Source: Marinococcus halotolerans DSM 16375
GTDB lineage: Bacteria; Bacillota; Bacilli; Bacillales; Marinococcaceae
Direction: 5' to 3'
Assembly (NCBI RefSeq): GCF_000420725.1
Contig: NZ_ATVM01000003.1
Location: 62,001 to 126,000 of the forward strand
DNA: 64,000 nucleotides
Shown: in pieces, positions 28,511-41,957 of the stretch
How the letters are laid out: the number at the start of each line of letters is the position of its first letter
Numbering within the stretch: position 1 is the first letter of the stretch
Translations under genes and position numbers: made by a program
Notes under the pieces: generated by a model
What the model was told of the DNA's origin: nothing
Databases searched by the model: none
Seen by the model: only the letters and a program-made list of their open reading frames with translations

Positions 28511-28566
28511 ATAAAAGTAAAGGGCCGGAAGGATCGCCCTGGGCGCTGTTCGCGCCGGCGAATATA

Positions 28567-28575
28567 TGCTAAAAT
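28567..28575 (+). promoter_or_regulatory. Extended -10 element before lspA
   Basis: TGCTAAAAT matches an extended -10 (TGN-TAnAAT). No good -35 is seen at 16-18 bases. It lies about 45 bases before the lspA start. Confidence 0.4.
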
Positions 28576-28620
28576 GCTAAGGATGGAACGCACACCGCAA
28601 GAGAGGATGACAGAGTCCGT

Positions 28621-29118
28621 ATGAAAATTATTAAGTGGCATTACCTGCTGGCTGCGCTGATTATTATTTTCGATCAGGTAACAAAATACATAGTAGCTGC
28701 CTCCATGCGTATTGGAGAAAGCATTGAAGTTATCCCGTCTTTTTTATACCTGACCTCTCACCGGAACGCAGGAGCGGCCTTTGGTATCCTGCAGGGCCAG
28801 CGCTGGTTTTTCTTAATTATTACGGTTGCCGTAATAGCGGTAGTGGTGTATTACATGCAGAAGTACGGTACGCTCTCATTTACTTTTGGAATCCCACTGG
28901 CCCTTGTGCTTGGAGGAGCTGTTGGAAATTTCATTGACCGTATGCTGTTCGGTGAAGTTGTTGATTTTGTTGATGTCTACCTGTTTGCCTATAATTATCC
29001 TATTTTCAACGTCGCAGACGCTGCCCTGACGGTAGGTGTAGTCTGGTTGATTATCGGTATGTTTTTAGATGAAAGATCACGAAAGAAGGAAGAAGCACAT
29101 GAATCCACGAATTATTGA
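28621..29118 (+). CDS. lspA: Lipoprotein signal peptidase
   Basis: A 165-residue aspartyl protease with four membrane helices that cleaves signal peptides of diacylglyceryl-prolipoproteins. The two catalytic aspartates lie in GNFIDRMLFGEVVDF and FNVADAALTVG, and the N-terminal FDQVTKY block is typical. ATG 28621 follows AGAGGATGACAGAGTCC. It overlaps the next gene by 20 bases, as in Bacillus lspA-ylyB. The DksA-like ylyA gene that precedes lspA in B. subtilis is absent. Confidence 0.96.
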   Translation: MKIIKWHYLLAALIIIFDQVTKYIVAASMRIGESIEVIPSFLYLTSHRNAGAAFGILQGQRWFFLIITVAVIAVVVYYMQKYGTLSFTFGIPLALVLGGAVGNFIDRMLFGEVVDFVDVYLFAYNYPIFNVADAALTVGVVWLIIGMFLDERSRKKEEAHESTNY

Positions 29119-30001
29119 CGAAGAAGAGCAGGGAATAAGAATCGACCGTCTGATGACAGACGAACTCGAAGAGTCACGTTCGGTCGTGCAGCAATGGGTG
29201 AAAGACGGCTGGATCACGGTTAACGGCGGCCTCGTGAAAAATAATTACAAGCTTCAGGCCGGAGACCGGGTTGACGTCACTATACCTGAAGAAAATCATG
29301 AAGAAATGACGCCGGAGGAAATGGATCTTGATGTACGCTACGAGGATGACGATGTGGTGGTGATTTACAAGCCGCGGGGAATGGTCGTGCATCCGGCGCC
29401 GGGACATACCCGGGGAACATTAATGAACGGGCTCCTGTACCGCTATCCGGCATGGCAGCATCACCCCGAAGCCCGGGCGGGTCTGATTCACCGTCTGGAT
29501 AAGGATACGTCCGGCCTCCTGATCGCAGCGAAGCATCCTAAGGCTTATGAGCAGCTGTCCGCTCAGATGAAGGACCGGAAAATTGAGCGGAAATATAAAG
29601 CAATTGTGCACGGAGAGGTACCGCACGAAACGGGAAAAATTGATATGCCGATCGGCCGTGATCCTCATGACCGTCAGAAAATGGCGGCTGTGCGGGAAAA
29701 CTCCAAGCCGGCGGTCACTCATTTTCAGGTGCTTCAGTGGTGGCACAAATATACGTTTGTGGAATGTGAGCTCGAAACCGGCCGGATGCATCAAATTCGT
29801 GTACATTTTGCCCAGATTGGCCACCCGGTGGCCGCTGATCCGAAATACGGACGCCGGAAGACTCTCTCTCTTCCGGGCCAGGCGCTGCACGCGTACCGCC
29901 TCCGGTTTGAGCACCCTGTCAGCGGAGAGTGGATCGAAGTGGAGGCTGAACTGCCGGAGGAGATGCAGGCCGCTATTGATGAACTTAACAAAACTAGTTG
30001 A
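29099..30001 (+). CDS. ylyB: RluA-family 23S rRNA pseudouridine synthase (YlyB, RluD-like)
   Basis: A 300-residue pseudouridine synthase with an N-terminal S4 domain (IRIDRLMTDEL...) and a catalytic domain whose HRLDKDTSGLLIAA block holds the catalytic aspartate. The usual partner blocks (YKPRGMVVHPAPGH, LETGRMHQIRVHFAQIGHPV) are present. It likely modifies 23S rRNA helix 69 as RluD does; the site is inferred. ATG 29099 is chosen, with AGGAAG upstream and inside the end of lspA. The pyr promoter overlaps its stop codon. Confidence 0.93.
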   Translation: MNPRIIDEEEQGIRIDRLMTDELEESRSVVQQWVKDGWITVNGGLVKNNYKLQAGDRVDVTIPEENHEEMTPEEMDLDVRYEDDDVVVIYKPRGMVVHPAPGHTRGTLMNGLLYRYPAWQHHPEARAGLIHRLDKDTSGLLIAAKHPKAYEQLSAQMKDRKIERKYKAIVHGEVPHETGKIDMPIGRDPHDRQKMAAVRENSKPAVTHFQVLQWWHKYTFVECELETGRMHQIRVHFAQIGHPVAADPKYGRRKTLSLPGQALHAYRLRFEHPVSGEWIEVEAELPEEMQAAIDELNKTS

Positions 30002-30026
30002 CCGCACAGAAAAAGACTGTCATACT
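29998..30026 (+). promoter_or_regulatory. Sigma-A promoter of the pyr operon
   Basis: TTGACC (29998-30003), 17 bases, CATACT (30021-30026). The -35 contains the ylyB stop codon. The PyrR leader begins right after it. Confidence 0.75.
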
Positions 30027-30062
30027 ACGTAATAACGAAAAAAACGAATGCCTTTTTAACAC

Positions 30063-30197
30063 AGTCCCGTGAGGCTGAGAAGAGGTTGTGTCTGAACGCA
30101 GAAGTACCCAGGGCGGCGTATGTGTAAATGCCCGGCCTGCGGATGAATGTGTCCGGAGCCGCAAGCTCTCATCCTTACGGGATGGGGGCTTTTTTTA
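30063..30197 (+). promoter_or_regulatory. PyrR-controlled transcription attenuator before pyrR
   Basis: AGTCCCGTGAGGCT (30063-30076) fits the PyrR-binding loop consensus ARUCCNGNGAGGYU at every position. About 90 bases later AGCTCTCATCC (30164-30174) and GGATGGGGGCT (30180-30190) form an 11-bp terminator stem followed by seven T residues. With high UMP, PyrR should bind the loop, free the terminator and stop transcription of the operon. Confidence 0.92.
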
Positions 30198-30205
30198 TGA
30201 AATAA

Positions 30206-30757
<552 letters not shown>

Positions 30758-30774
30758 TAAGAGTTCTCTTTAAT

Positions 30775-30843
30775 TTGAACCAGTGAGTTCAAAAAGGGAT
30801 GAGACGAAAGCGTTTCTTCCCTCCATGCCAATATTAATGGAGG
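30775..30843 (+). promoter_or_regulatory. PyrR-like hairpin and ribosome-site-sequestering hairpin before uraA
   Basis: TTGAAC (30775-30780) and GTTCAA (30787-30792) close a loop CAGTGA, which fits the PyrR hexaloop CNGNGA. A second hairpin pairs GGGATGAGACG with CGTTTCTTCCC (about 30796-30821). CCTCCAT (30820-30826) can pair perfectly with ATGGAGG (30837-30843), which contains the uraA ribosome site. No T run exists, so any control is probably at translation. This is inference from pairing. Confidence 0.5.
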
Positions 30844-30849
30844 TTTATC

Positions 30850-32181
30850 ATGAAAAATAACGAAGATATCCATATCCAGACCCGGCCGGCTCCGGCTACG
30901 TGGCTGATTCTGAGCCTGCAGCATCTGTTTGCCATGTTTGGATCTACAATACTGGTGCCGGCGCTCACCGGGCTCAGTCCGGCCGTGGCCCTTGTTTCCA
31001 GCGGTCTTGGAACACTTGCGTATCTGGCCATCACCAAAGGACAGATACCTGCTTACCTCGGTTCGTCATTTGCTTTTATTTTCCCGATCATTGCCGCCTT
31101 ATCCATCGGGGGCCCGGGAGGTGTCATGCTCGGCTCGCTCGCTGCGGGGCTTGTTTACGGCATTACGGCGCTGATTATCCGTAAAGCCGGTGTAGGATGG
31201 CTGATGAACATTCTGCCGCCGGTAGTAGTCGGTCCGGTCATTATGGTCATCGGCCTCGGCCTTGCGACAACAGCAATCGAAATGTCGATGAACTACAACG
31301 CAGACACCGGAAACTACAATGAACCAATGCGCCATATGAGCGTAGCCGCCGTCACACTTGCCATAGTCATTGTCGCGTCTGTGTTTTTCCGCGGATTTTT
31401 CCGCATCATTCCGGTCCTTTTTGGCATCATCGGCGGCTACCTGACGGCGCTTGCTGCCGGCATGGTAAACACAGGCGCCATCGGAGAGGCTGCCTGGATT
31501 CAGGTACCGGACTTCTCCGTACCATTTGCCACGTACAGCCCGGATTGGAGCTGGAGCGTTATCGCGATCATGGCACCGATTGCGCTGGTGACGATTGCCG
31601 AACATATCGGCGACCAGCTCGTATTAAGCAAAGTAGCGGAAAAAAACTTTCTGAAGTCCCCGGGGCTGCACCGTTCCATCATGGGCGACGGGGTGGCTAC
31701 AATGTTTGCCGCGGTGCTCGGCGGACCCCCGAACACAACGTACGGGGAGAATATCGGCGTACTGGCTATCACCCGCGTATTCAGCGTGTATGTGATCGGC
31801 GGAGCGGCAGTGCTTGCCATCAGCTTTGGGTTCATCGGAAAGGTGGAAGCCTTTATCGCAAGCATTCCCGGAGCTGTAATGGGCGGGGTTTCGATTCTGC
31901 TGTTTGGCATCATTGCCTCGAACGGACTCCGGATGCTGATTGATAACAACATCGACCTTGGCATCAAGCGAAACCTGATCATCAGCTCCGTGATCCTGGT
32001 AACCGGTATCGGAGGAGCGTTCATTGAAGTCGGGGAGTACTTTGAAATTTCAAGCATGGCGCTTGCTACAGTAATTGGCATGGTGCTGCACGCAGTGCTT
32101 CCGGGAAAAGAAGATTCCTACGGCAACCGGTCGATGTTTGAATCCGTCAGTACATCTACATCAAAAAATAAGGCAGCTTGA
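30850..32181 (+). CDS. uraA: Uracil permease (UraA/PyrP, NCS2 family)
   Basis: A 443-residue membrane protein with about 14 hydrophobic segments that imports uracil by proton symport. NCS2 blocks are visible: LSLQHLFAMFGSTILVPALTGL at the start, GSSFAFIFPIIAAL, ITIAEHIGDQL-like VTIAEHIGDQLVLSK with the substrate-binding glutamate, and LGGPPNTTYGENIGVLAITRV with the second. ATG 30850 lies seven bases after GGAGG, which may be masked by a hairpin. It is in the pyr operon between pyrR and pyrB, as in B. subtilis. Confidence 0.95.
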   Translation: MKNNEDIHIQTRPAPATWLILSLQHLFAMFGSTILVPALTGLSPAVALVSSGLGTLAYLAITKGQIPAYLGSSFAFIFPIIAALSIGGPGGVMLGSLAAGLVYGITALIIRKAGVGWLMNILPPVVVGPVIMVIGLGLATTAIEMSMNYNADTGNYNEPMRHMSVAAVTLAIVIVASVFFRGFFRIIPVLFGIIGGYLTALAAGMVNTGAIGEAAWIQVPDFSVPFATYSPDWSWSVIAIMAPIALVTIAEHIGDQLVLSKVAEKNFLKSPGLHRSIMGDGVATMFAAVLGGPPNTTYGENIGVLAITRVFSVYVIGGAAVLAISFGFIGKVEAFIASIPGAVMGGVSILLFGIIASNGLRMLIDNNIDLGIKRNLIISSVILVTGIGGAFIEVGEYFEISSMALATVIGMVLHAVLPGKEDSYGNRSMFESVSTSTSKNKAA

Positions 32182-32192
32182 TCATCCTTTAA

Positions 32193-32313
32193 GGAAGTAC
32201 AGAGAGACATCCAAGGTTGAACGGCATGGAAACACTTCCGCCAGCAGACTATCCTGCGCGGGGCGTTTCTTCATACCCGTAAACCTGGAGTCTTTCCGAC
32301 TCCGGGTTTTTTA
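32193..32313 (+). promoter_or_regulatory. PyrR-type attenuator before pyrB
   Basis: The hairpin at 32193-32212 (GGAAGTA, loop CAGAGA, GACATCC) carries the PyrR hexaloop CNGNGA, but the closing C-G pair is replaced by A-G. Downstream AACCTGGAGTC (32282-32292) and GACTCCGGGTT (32298-32308) form a terminator stem with six T residues. The arrangement matches the uraA-pyrB attenuator of B. subtilis; the loop is weaker than the one before pyrR. Confidence 0.75.
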
Positions 32314-32349
32314 TATAGGGATCGAGGCGCTTAAAAAGGAGCGGAAACG

Positions 32350-33282
32350 ATGATGAGTATAAAATCTTCAAAAACAGCAGCAGTCCAGCACGTGCTGACA
32401 ATGGAAGAATGGGATGTGCGGCAGATTCACGAGCTGCTGGCGAGGGCTAACGCATTCGCAGACATGGACCGGGAACGAAAAAATCTCCCATTGTACGCAG
32501 CGAACTTATTTTTTGAGCCGAGCACCCGGACCAAGCTCAGCTTTGAAGCGGCCGAACAGAACCTCGGCCTCGGAATTCTTCATTTCGATGCTGCCACCTC
32601 AAGCGTGAAAAAGGGAGAGAGCCTGTACGACACGGTACGCACAATCGAAAGCATCGGAGCGGACGTGGTCGTTATCCGTCACGAGCAGGAACGATACTTT
32701 GATGAACTGCGGGACTTTATCAACATTCCCATCATTAACGGCGGGGACGGCTGCGGGCATCACCCGACCCAGTCTTTTCTGGATTTAATGACCATCCAGC
32801 AGGAGTTTGGCCGGTTTGCCGGGGTGAAGGTCGTCATTGCCGGCGATATCCGTCACAGCCGGGTCGCCCGTTCAAACGTGGAGGTATTGGAGCGTCTTGG
32901 AGCGAAGGTATACGTATCGGGACCAAGAGAATGGATGGATGAAGCCATGAGCAGCCGCTTTATTCCGATGGATGAAGCGGTGGAGGTGGCGGACGTTATG
33001 ATGATGCTCCGCATTCAGCATGAACGGCACACCGTTCAGCTGATAGCCGGCCCGAACGATTATCACGAAGCATACGGACTCACTATAGAACGGGCGCAGC
33101 GCATGAAGGACAAAAGCATTATTATGCACCCTGCCCCGATCAACCGGGGCGTGGAAATCGCGGACGCGCTCGTGGAGGGCAGCCGCTCACGAATCTTCAA
33201 GCAGATGACAAACGGTGTGTTCATTCGTATGGCTGTGCTTGACCACGTATTAAGACAGGCTAAAGGAGGAGATTGGAAATGA
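32350..33282 (+). CDS. pyrB: Aspartate carbamoyltransferase catalytic chain
   Basis: A 310-residue enzyme joining carbamoyl phosphate and aspartate, the committed pyrimidine step. The carbamoyl phosphate site is [12 protein letters not shown] near residue 57, the [11 protein letters not shown] block is at about 139, and the [11 protein letters not shown] block is near 260. A Bacillus-type enzyme without a regulatory chain. There are two adjacent possible starts, ATG 32350 and 32353, after AAAGGAGCGG. The stop overlaps the pyrC start (ATGA). Confidence 0.97.
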   Translation: MMSIKSSKTAAVQHVLTMEEWDVRQIHELLARANAFADMDRERKNLPLYAANLFFEPSTRTKLSFEAAEQNLGLGILHFDAATSSVKKGESLYDTVRTIESIGADVVVIRHEQERYFDELRDFINIPIINGGDGCGHHPTQSFLDLMTIQQEFGRFAGVKVVIAGDIRHSRVARSNVEVLERLGAKVYVSGPREWMDEAMSSRFIPMDEAVEVADVMMMLRIQHERHTVQLIAGPNDYHEAYGLTIERAQRMKDKSIIMHPAPINRGVEIADALVEGSRSRIFKQMTNGVFIRMAVLDHVLRQAKGGDWK

Positions 33283-34562
33283 ACGGATGGATTATTAATG
33301 CGCAGGTGTTTACCTCCGGGGAAATCATCGGACCGCGGGATGTACTGATTGAAAATGGACGTATCCAGGACATAGGCCGGGTGCCGGAGGAAGCGGAAGT
33401 GGTGCTCGATGCAAAAGGGCGGCTGCTCAGCCCGGGTCTGGTCGATGTGCATGTGCATCTTCGTGAGCCGGGAGGCGAGCATAAAGAAACGATCTATTCA
33501 GGTACAAAGGCGGCGGCCAAAGGCGGATTCACCACCGTTTGTCCGATGCCAAATACGCATCCGGTGCCAGACTCCGCAGGAAAGCTTGATCTGCTTTATG
33601 AACGCATCGAAGCGACGGCGGTTGTGCGCGTTCTTCCCTACGCTTCGATTACGGAAAAACAGCAGGGAGCCAAACGTACGAACATGAAAGCACTGAAAGA
33701 GCACGGGGCCTTTGCTTTTACAGATGACGGAGTGGGCGTTCAGGACGCCTCTGTCATGTACGAAGCCATGCTCGAAGCAGCAGCGGTCGATATGCCGGTA
33801 GTGGCGCACTGTGAGGAAAATACGCTCGTATACGGCGGCAGCGTGCACGCCGGCAGGTTTGCGGAAAAGAACGGACTAAAGGGCATACCGGCGGTAGCTG
33901 AATCGGTTCATATCGCCCGCGATATTCTGCTTGCTGAAGCGGCAGGGTGCCATTATCACGTATGTCACGTGAGCACGAAGGAATCTGTGCGGCTGATTCG
34001 CGATGCCAAGCGTGCCGGTATCCATGTAACAGCCGAAGTGACGCCGCATCATCTGCTGCTGAGCGAAGACGATATACCTGAGGTGGACACAAACTATAAA
34101 ATGAATCCGCCGCTGCGGTCCCGCGGTGACCGGCAGGCACTGCTTGAAGCCTGGCTCGACGGCACCATTGATTTTATAGCGACTGACCATGCCCCTCACG
34201 CGGCGGAAGAAAAAGCACGGCCTATAGGCGAAGCCCCGTTTGGCATTACGGGATTTGAAACGGCCTTTCCGCTTTTATATAACGAACTGGTTTTAAACGG
34301 GGTGTGTACCCTGGAGTATCTGCTCACATCAATGACAGAGCGGCCGGCCCGGGTGTTCGGTCTCGATGCCGGAACGCTTGTCCCCGGGGCTGCTGCAGAT
34401 CTGACGCTCATTGACCTCGAGCACGAAGAAACAGTTGACCCTGCGCAGTTTGTATCAAAAGGAAAAAACACGCCGTTTGCCGGCTGGAAGCTGAAAGGCT
34501 GGCCGGTACTCACGATCGTAGACGGACAGACAGTGTATGAAAAGGAAGAGGTGCAGCAATGA
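33279..34562 (+). CDS. pyrC: Dihydroorotase
   Basis: A 427-residue zinc amidohydrolase (class I) that closes carbamoyl aspartate to dihydroorotate. Metal ligands are in [10 protein letters not shown] near residue 60, with the TDHAPH block near 305. ATG 33279 overlaps the pyrB stop and follows AAAGGAGGAGATT; the in-frame TTG at 33273 is rejected. The stop overlaps carA (ATGA). Confidence 0.97.
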   Translation: MNGWIINAQVFTSGEIIGPRDVLIENGRIQDIGRVPEEAEVVLDAKGRLLSPGLVDVHVHLREPGGEHKETIYSGTKAAAKGGFTTVCPMPNTHPVPDSAGKLDLLYERIEATAVVRVLPYASITEKQQGAKRTNMKALKEHGAFAFTDDGVGVQDASVMYEAMLEAAAVDMPVVAHCEENTLVYGGSVHAGRFAEKNGLKGIPAVAESVHIARDILLAEAAGCHYHVCHVSTKESVRLIRDAKRAGIHVTAEVTPHHLLLSEDDIPEVDTNYKMNPPLRSRGDRQALLEAWLDGTIDFIATDHAPHAAEEKARPIGEAPFGITGFETAFPLLYNELVLNGVCTLEYLLTSMTERPARVFGLDAGTLVPGAAADLTLIDLEHEETVDPAQFVSKGKNTPFAGWKLKGWPVLTIVDGQTVYEKEEVQQ

Positions 34563-35647
34563 AGCGCAAATTAATACTGGAAAATGGAGCGGTTTTTCAC
34601 GGAGAAGGGATTGGCAGCGAACGGGAAACGGTAGGGGAAGTCGTATTCAACACCGGGATGACCGGTTATCAGGAAATTTTATCCGACCCGTCCTACTGCG
34701 ATCAGCTGGTGACGCTGACGTATCCGCTGATCGGCAACTACGGCATTAACCGGGATGACTTCGAAACGATGCACCCCTCTGCCGGTGGACTGATCGTCAA
34801 GGAAGCAGCTTCGCACCCGAGCAATTTCCGGAGCATTGGCACGCTCAGCGAATGGCTGCATGAAAAAGATATTCCCGGCCTGTGCGGCATTGATACACGC
34901 CGCCTGACGAAAATGATCCGGACCGCCGGCACGCTGCGGGGCAGACTGTGCGCAGAAGAAGCGGAAGAAGAGGAAATAGTCCGGGAGCTGCAGCAGTGGG
35001 TCGACCCCCGGGACCAGGTGTCTAGGGTCAGTACGAAAAATGCCTACCATGCACCGGGCAACGGCAAACGGGTCGTTCTGATGGATTACGGGGCTAAGCA
35101 CGGTATTACCCGGAATCTGCTCAGCCGCGGCTGCGACGTGTTTGTGCTTCCATACAACGCCACGGCGAAGGAAGTGCTCGCCCTGAACCCGGACGGAGTA
35201 ATGCTCAGTAACGGCCCCGGAGACCCTGAAGACGTGCCGGAGGCCGTAGAGACGCTGCGCGGCCTGATTGGTGAAGTGCCGGTGTTTGGCATATGTCTCG
35301 GCCATCAGCTGCTGAGTCTTGCCTGCGGGGCCACCTCGTCGAAGCTCAAGTTCGGCCACCGCGGGGGGAACCATCCGGTCAAACAGGTGAAAACGGGCCG
35401 GGTGGATATAACCTCCCAGAACCACGGCTATACCGTGGACCGGGATTCGCTGATGGGCACAGATCTTATACTGACGCACGTCAATGTCAACGACGGCACG
35501 GTGGAAGGCGTCGAACACCGGGAGTATCCGGCCTTCAGCGTTCAGTACCATCCGGAGGCCTGCCCGGGACCGAGCGATGCCAACGACTTATTCGACCAGT
35601 TTGTCCGCTTAATGAACCGCTACGAAAAAGTACCTACTCGAATGTAA
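34559..35647 (+). CDS. carA: Carbamoyl-phosphate synthase small chain (pyrimidine-specific)
   Basis: A 362-residue glutamine amidotransferase subunit (PyrAA) that hands ammonia to the large chain. The N-terminal domain begins [15 protein letters not shown]. The class I glutaminase nucleophile cysteine is in [13 protein letters not shown] and the catalytic His-Glu in [14 protein letters not shown] 34559 is coupled to the pyrC stop. Placement in the pyr operon indicates the pyrimidine isozyme. Confidence 0.96.
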   Translation: MKRKLILENGAVFHGEGIGSERETVGEVVFNTGMTGYQEILSDPSYCDQLVTLTYPLIGNYGINRDDFETMHPSAGGLIVKEAASHPSNFRSIGTLSEWLHEKDIPGLCGIDTRRLTKMIRTAGTLRGRLCAEEAEEEEIVRELQQWVDPRDQVSRVSTKNAYHAPGNGKRVVLMDYGAKHGITRNLLSRGCDVFVLPYNATAKEVLALNPDGVMLSNGPGDPEDVPEAVETLRGLIGEVPVFGICLGHQLLSLACGATSSKLKFGHRGGNHPVKQVKTGRVDITSQNHGYTVDRDSLMGTDLILTHVNVNDGTVEGVEHREYPAFSVQYHPEACPGPSDANDLFDQFVRLMNRYEKVPTRM

Positions 35648-35660
35648 AAGGGGAGTCACC

Positions 35661-38600
35661 ATGCCAAAACGTACAGATATTCAAAAAATATTAGTGATTG
35701 GCTCCGGCCCTATCGTGATCGGCCAGGCGGCGGAGTTTGACTATGCCGGGACCCAGGCGTGCCAGGCGTTAAAGGAAGAAGGATACGAGGTTATTTTAAT
35801 TAATTCCAACCCGGCAACCATCATGACAGATACCAACATTGCCGATCAGGTGTACATGGAGCCGCTGACGCTTGAGTTTGTCGACCGGGTGATCCGAAAA
35901 GAACGGCCGGACGCCATTCTTCCGACGCTTGGCGGCCAAACCGGTTTGAATATGGCGATGGAGCTGCACCGCCACGGGCTGCTTGAGCGGTACGATATTT
36001 CCCTTCTTGGCACCGAGCTGTCTGCGATCGAGCAGGCAGAGGACCGGGAGTCCTTCCGGAACCTGATGTATGAGCTGAATGAGCCGGTTCCTGAAAGCAC
36101 CATTGTGCACAACCTGCAGGAAGCAGAAGCCTTTGTAGAGGAAATCGGCTACCCGGTTATCGTCCGGCCGGCCTATACGCTTGGTGGCACCGGCGGCGGT
36201 CTGGTGGACAATCACGACGAGCTCGTGGAAATTGTCGGGTCCGGGCTCAAATACAGCCCGGTAACCCAGTGCCTGCTTGAAAAAAGCATCGCCGGGTTTA
36301 AAGAGCTTGAATACGAGGTGATGCGCGACAGCTCCGGGCAGGCCATTGTTGTCTGTAACATGGAAAATATCGACGCGGTCGGTATTCATACCGGTGACTC
36401 GATTGTCACCGCCCCGAGCCAGACGCTTGCTGACCGGGAGTACCATATGCTTCGGGATTCCTCCCTGAAAATCATCCGCGCGCTTGAAATCGAAGGCGGC
36501 TGCAACGTGCAGTTTGCCCTTTCTCCGGAAAGCTTTGAATACTACATCATCGAGGTTAATCCGCGGGTGAGCCGCTCCTCGGCGCTTGCGTCCAAAGCGA
36601 CCGGCTACCCGATTGCCAAGCTGGCAGCAAAAATCGCGGCGGGCTATAAGCTCGATGAGTTAAAGAATCCGATCACCGGTACGACATACGCAAGCTTTGA
36701 GCCGGCCCTTGATTACGTAGTAACGAAGATTCCCCGCTGGCCGTTTGACAAATTTGAAGCAGCGAACCGCCGGCTCGGTACGCAGATGAAGGCAACAGGA
36801 GAAGTGATGGCCATCGGACGCTCATTTGAAGAGTCCATTTTAAAAGGCATCCGGTCGCTTGAACTCGGACGGGCTTTTCTGACGCACCCGGATTACGCAG
36901 AGGCTTCTGAAGAAAAGTTGATAGACAAGCTTATTCGTGCGGATGATGAGCGGCTGTTTTATATCGGGGAGGCGCTAAAGCGCGGCTACTCGCTTGAACA
37001 GCTGCACAGCTGGACAAAAATTGATTTGTTTTTCCTCGAAAAATTTGCCGGCATTGTCAAAGTGGCTGAGATGGCACGTGCGTACCCAAATGATGAAGAG
37101 ATCCTCCGGATGGCCAAGACAACAGGTATCGCCGACGAAACGCTCGCAGCCTACTGGAATACAACAGAGAAAAAGGTGCGCAGCCAGCGCCTCGATCTGG
37201 GTATTATGCCGGTGTATAAAATGGTCGACACGTGTGCGGCGGAATTCGAATCCGAAACGCCGTATTACTACTCCTCCTATGAGGAGGAAAACGAAAGCAG
37301 CAAAACCGGGCGTCCGTCTGTGATCGTCCTTGGCTCCGGCCCGATACGGATCGGGCAGGGCGTGGAATTTGACTACGCCACGGTCCATACCGTCTGGGCG
37401 CTGCAGGAAGCGGGATATGAAGCGATTATTATCAACAACAATCCGGAAACGGTGTCGACAGACTTCAGCGTCTCCGACAAGCTGTACTTTGAGCCGCTCA
37501 CTGTGGAGGACGTGATGCACGTGGTCGATGTGGAACAGCCGGAGGGCGTCATCGTTCAATTCGGCGGCCAGACGGCGATTAACCTGGCGGATGGTCTCGC
37601 CGATCACGGCGTCAAGATTCTCGGCACTACACTCGAAGACATGGACCGGGCGGAGGACCGGGATAAATTTGAAGCGGCGCTGCAGTCGCTCAAAATCCCT
37701 CAGCCGCTCGGCCGTACAGCCGTCAGCACGGAAGAGGCGCGGGTGGTGGCTGCCGATATCGGCTACCCGGTTCTGGTGCGCCCGTCGTACGTTCTGGGCG
37801 GACGGGCAATGGAAATTGTCGGAAATGAAAAAGAACTGCTTAACTACATGGAACGGGCTGTACGCGTTAACCGCAAGCACCCGGTACTGATCGACCGTTA
37901 TATGGTCGGAAAGGAAGTGGAGGTTGACGCAATTTCAGACGGGGAGACGGTGCTAATACCGGGAATCATGGAGCATATCGAACGCGCCGGCGTGCATTCG
38001 GGCGATTCGATTGCGGTCTATCCATCGCAGACGCTTTCGGAGCAGACGAAACAAACGCTTGCAGAGCGGACAGTCGCTATCGGAAAAGGGCTGAATATTA
38101 AAGGGCTGCTCAACATTCAGTTCGTCATACATGAAGACGAAGTGTATGTGCTTGAAGTGAATCCGCGGGCGAGCCGCACGCTGCCGTTTTTAAGTAAAAT
38201 TACCGGATGCCCGATTGCCAAGCTTGCCACCCGGGTCATGGTCGGAGAGAGCCTTGCTTCCCTGGGTTACGAAAGCGGTCTGCTGCCGGAGGCAGAAGGC
38301 GTTTCGGTCAAGGTGCCGGTCTTTTCCTTTGCCAAGCTCCGCCAGGTGGAAATATCCCTTGGGCCGGAAATGAAATCGACCGGCGAGGTGATGGGCCGGG
38401 ATCAGACGCTCGAGAAAGCATTGTATAAAGGACTGATTGCTTCCGGGATGAAAATTCCAAATCACGGCACCGTGCTGTTCACTATCGCCGATGAGTGGAA
38501 AAAGGAGGCGCTTGCTCTCGCCAGAAGGTTTCATGCGATCGGCTATACGATTACAGCGACCCAGGGAACAGCGGCGTGGCTGAACAAGGAAGGCATTCCG

Positions 38601-38872
38601 GCTTCGTCGGTCGCAAAAGTGGAGGAAGAGTCGCCAAACATTCTGGACTTTATCCGGGAAGGCAAAGCCCAGTTTGTGATCAACACGATGGAAAAACAGA
38701 AAAAAGCGGCGGCGGATGGCTTCCGGATCCGGCGGGAAGCGGTGGAAAATGAAGTAGTATGTCTCACCTCGCTCGACACGGCCGGAGCCCTGTTAAAGGT
38801 GCTTGAGATGATCACCTTTTCCACAGAAGCCATGCCGGCGATGAAAGAAGACCGTACAAACGAGGTGATGGC

Positions 38873-38876
<4 letters not shown>
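35661..38876 (+). CDS. carB: Carbamoyl-phosphate synthase large chain (pyrimidine-specific)
   Basis: A 1071-residue protein, normal length (PyrAB), that makes carbamoyl phosphate from bicarbonate, ammonia and two ATP. It has two homologous ATP-grasp halves, each starting with [12 protein letters not shown] or [12 protein letters not shown] and containing SNPATIMTD or NNPETVSTD. The C-terminal MGS-like allosteric domain (about residues 935-1070) follows. ATG 35661 follows AAAAGGGGAGTCACC. GTGA overlap with pyrK. Confidence 0.98.
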
Positions 38877-41271
<2,395 letters not shown>

Positions 41272-41282
<11 letters not shown>

Positions 41283-41898
41283 AGAACTCCTCAGCAGAGA
41301 TCTGCTGACCATCGAAGCAGTGACCCTGCGCCCGGATGAACCGTTTACCTGGTCTTCCGGTATCCGCTCGCCGATATACTGTGACAACCGGCTGACGCTT
41401 TCCTATCCGGATGTACGGAGCCGGGTGGCAGAAGGCCTGGCGGAGCTTATCCGGGACAATTATCCCGAGGCTACGATTGTTGCCGGCACCGCGACGGCCG
41501 GGATCGCTCATGCGGCGCTTGCAGCGGACAGACTCGACCTGCCGATGTGCTACGTACGCGGGTCTTCCAAATCACACGGTAAAGGCAATCAGATTGAAGG
41601 ACGAGTCAAGCCGGAGGATAAAGTCGTAATTGTCGAAGATTTAATCTCGACCGGCAAAAGCATGATTACGGTCCAGCAGGCACTTCTGGAAAACGGAGCC
41701 GAGGTGCTCGGAGCCGCTGCGATTTTCACGTATGAGCTGGAAGAAGCGGGAAGGCAGCTTAAAGAAGCTGGGCTGCCGGCAAAAACACTGACCAACTATT
41801 CTGCACTGATTCAGATTGCTGCTGAGGAAGGCTACGTGCAGGAAAAAGACATCGAGCGTCTGCAGGAATGGAAGCAGGCCCCGGCGTCCTGGGCGTAA
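41272..41898 (+). CDS. pyrE: Orotate phosphoribosyltransferase
   Basis: A 208-residue enzyme converting orotate and PRPP to OMP. The PRPP loop is [15 protein letters not shown] near residue 123, and [12 protein letters not shown] and [17 protein letters not shown] are typical of the Bacillus type. ATG 41272 lies inside the end of pyrF. Last gene of the operon, followed by a bidirectional terminator shared with rqcH. Confidence 0.97.
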
Positions 41899-41913
41899 AT
41901 ACGAATGAAAAAA

Positions 41914-41957
41914 GCTCCTCCCGGACAGCTCAGCTGTGCCGGAAGGAGCCATTTTTT
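41914..41957. terminator. Bidirectional terminator between pyrE and rqcH
   Basis: GCTCCTCCCGG and CCGGAAGGAGC form a stem with one mismatch, with an inner CAG/CTG extension, flanked by an A run on the left and a T run on the right (41951-41957). It can stop both the pyr operon and convergent rqcH. Confidence 0.85.

Noticed and set aside
32521-32556. PyrB motif STRTK in place of STRTR
   Set aside because: The carbamoyl-phosphate-binding residues S-T-R-T are present; the following position varies in the family.
34679-35551. 290-residue antisense frame inside carA
   Set aside because: A shadow of carA; no start signals or domains.
36975-37880. 301-residue antisense frame inside carB
   Set aside because: A shadow of carB codon bias with no family features.
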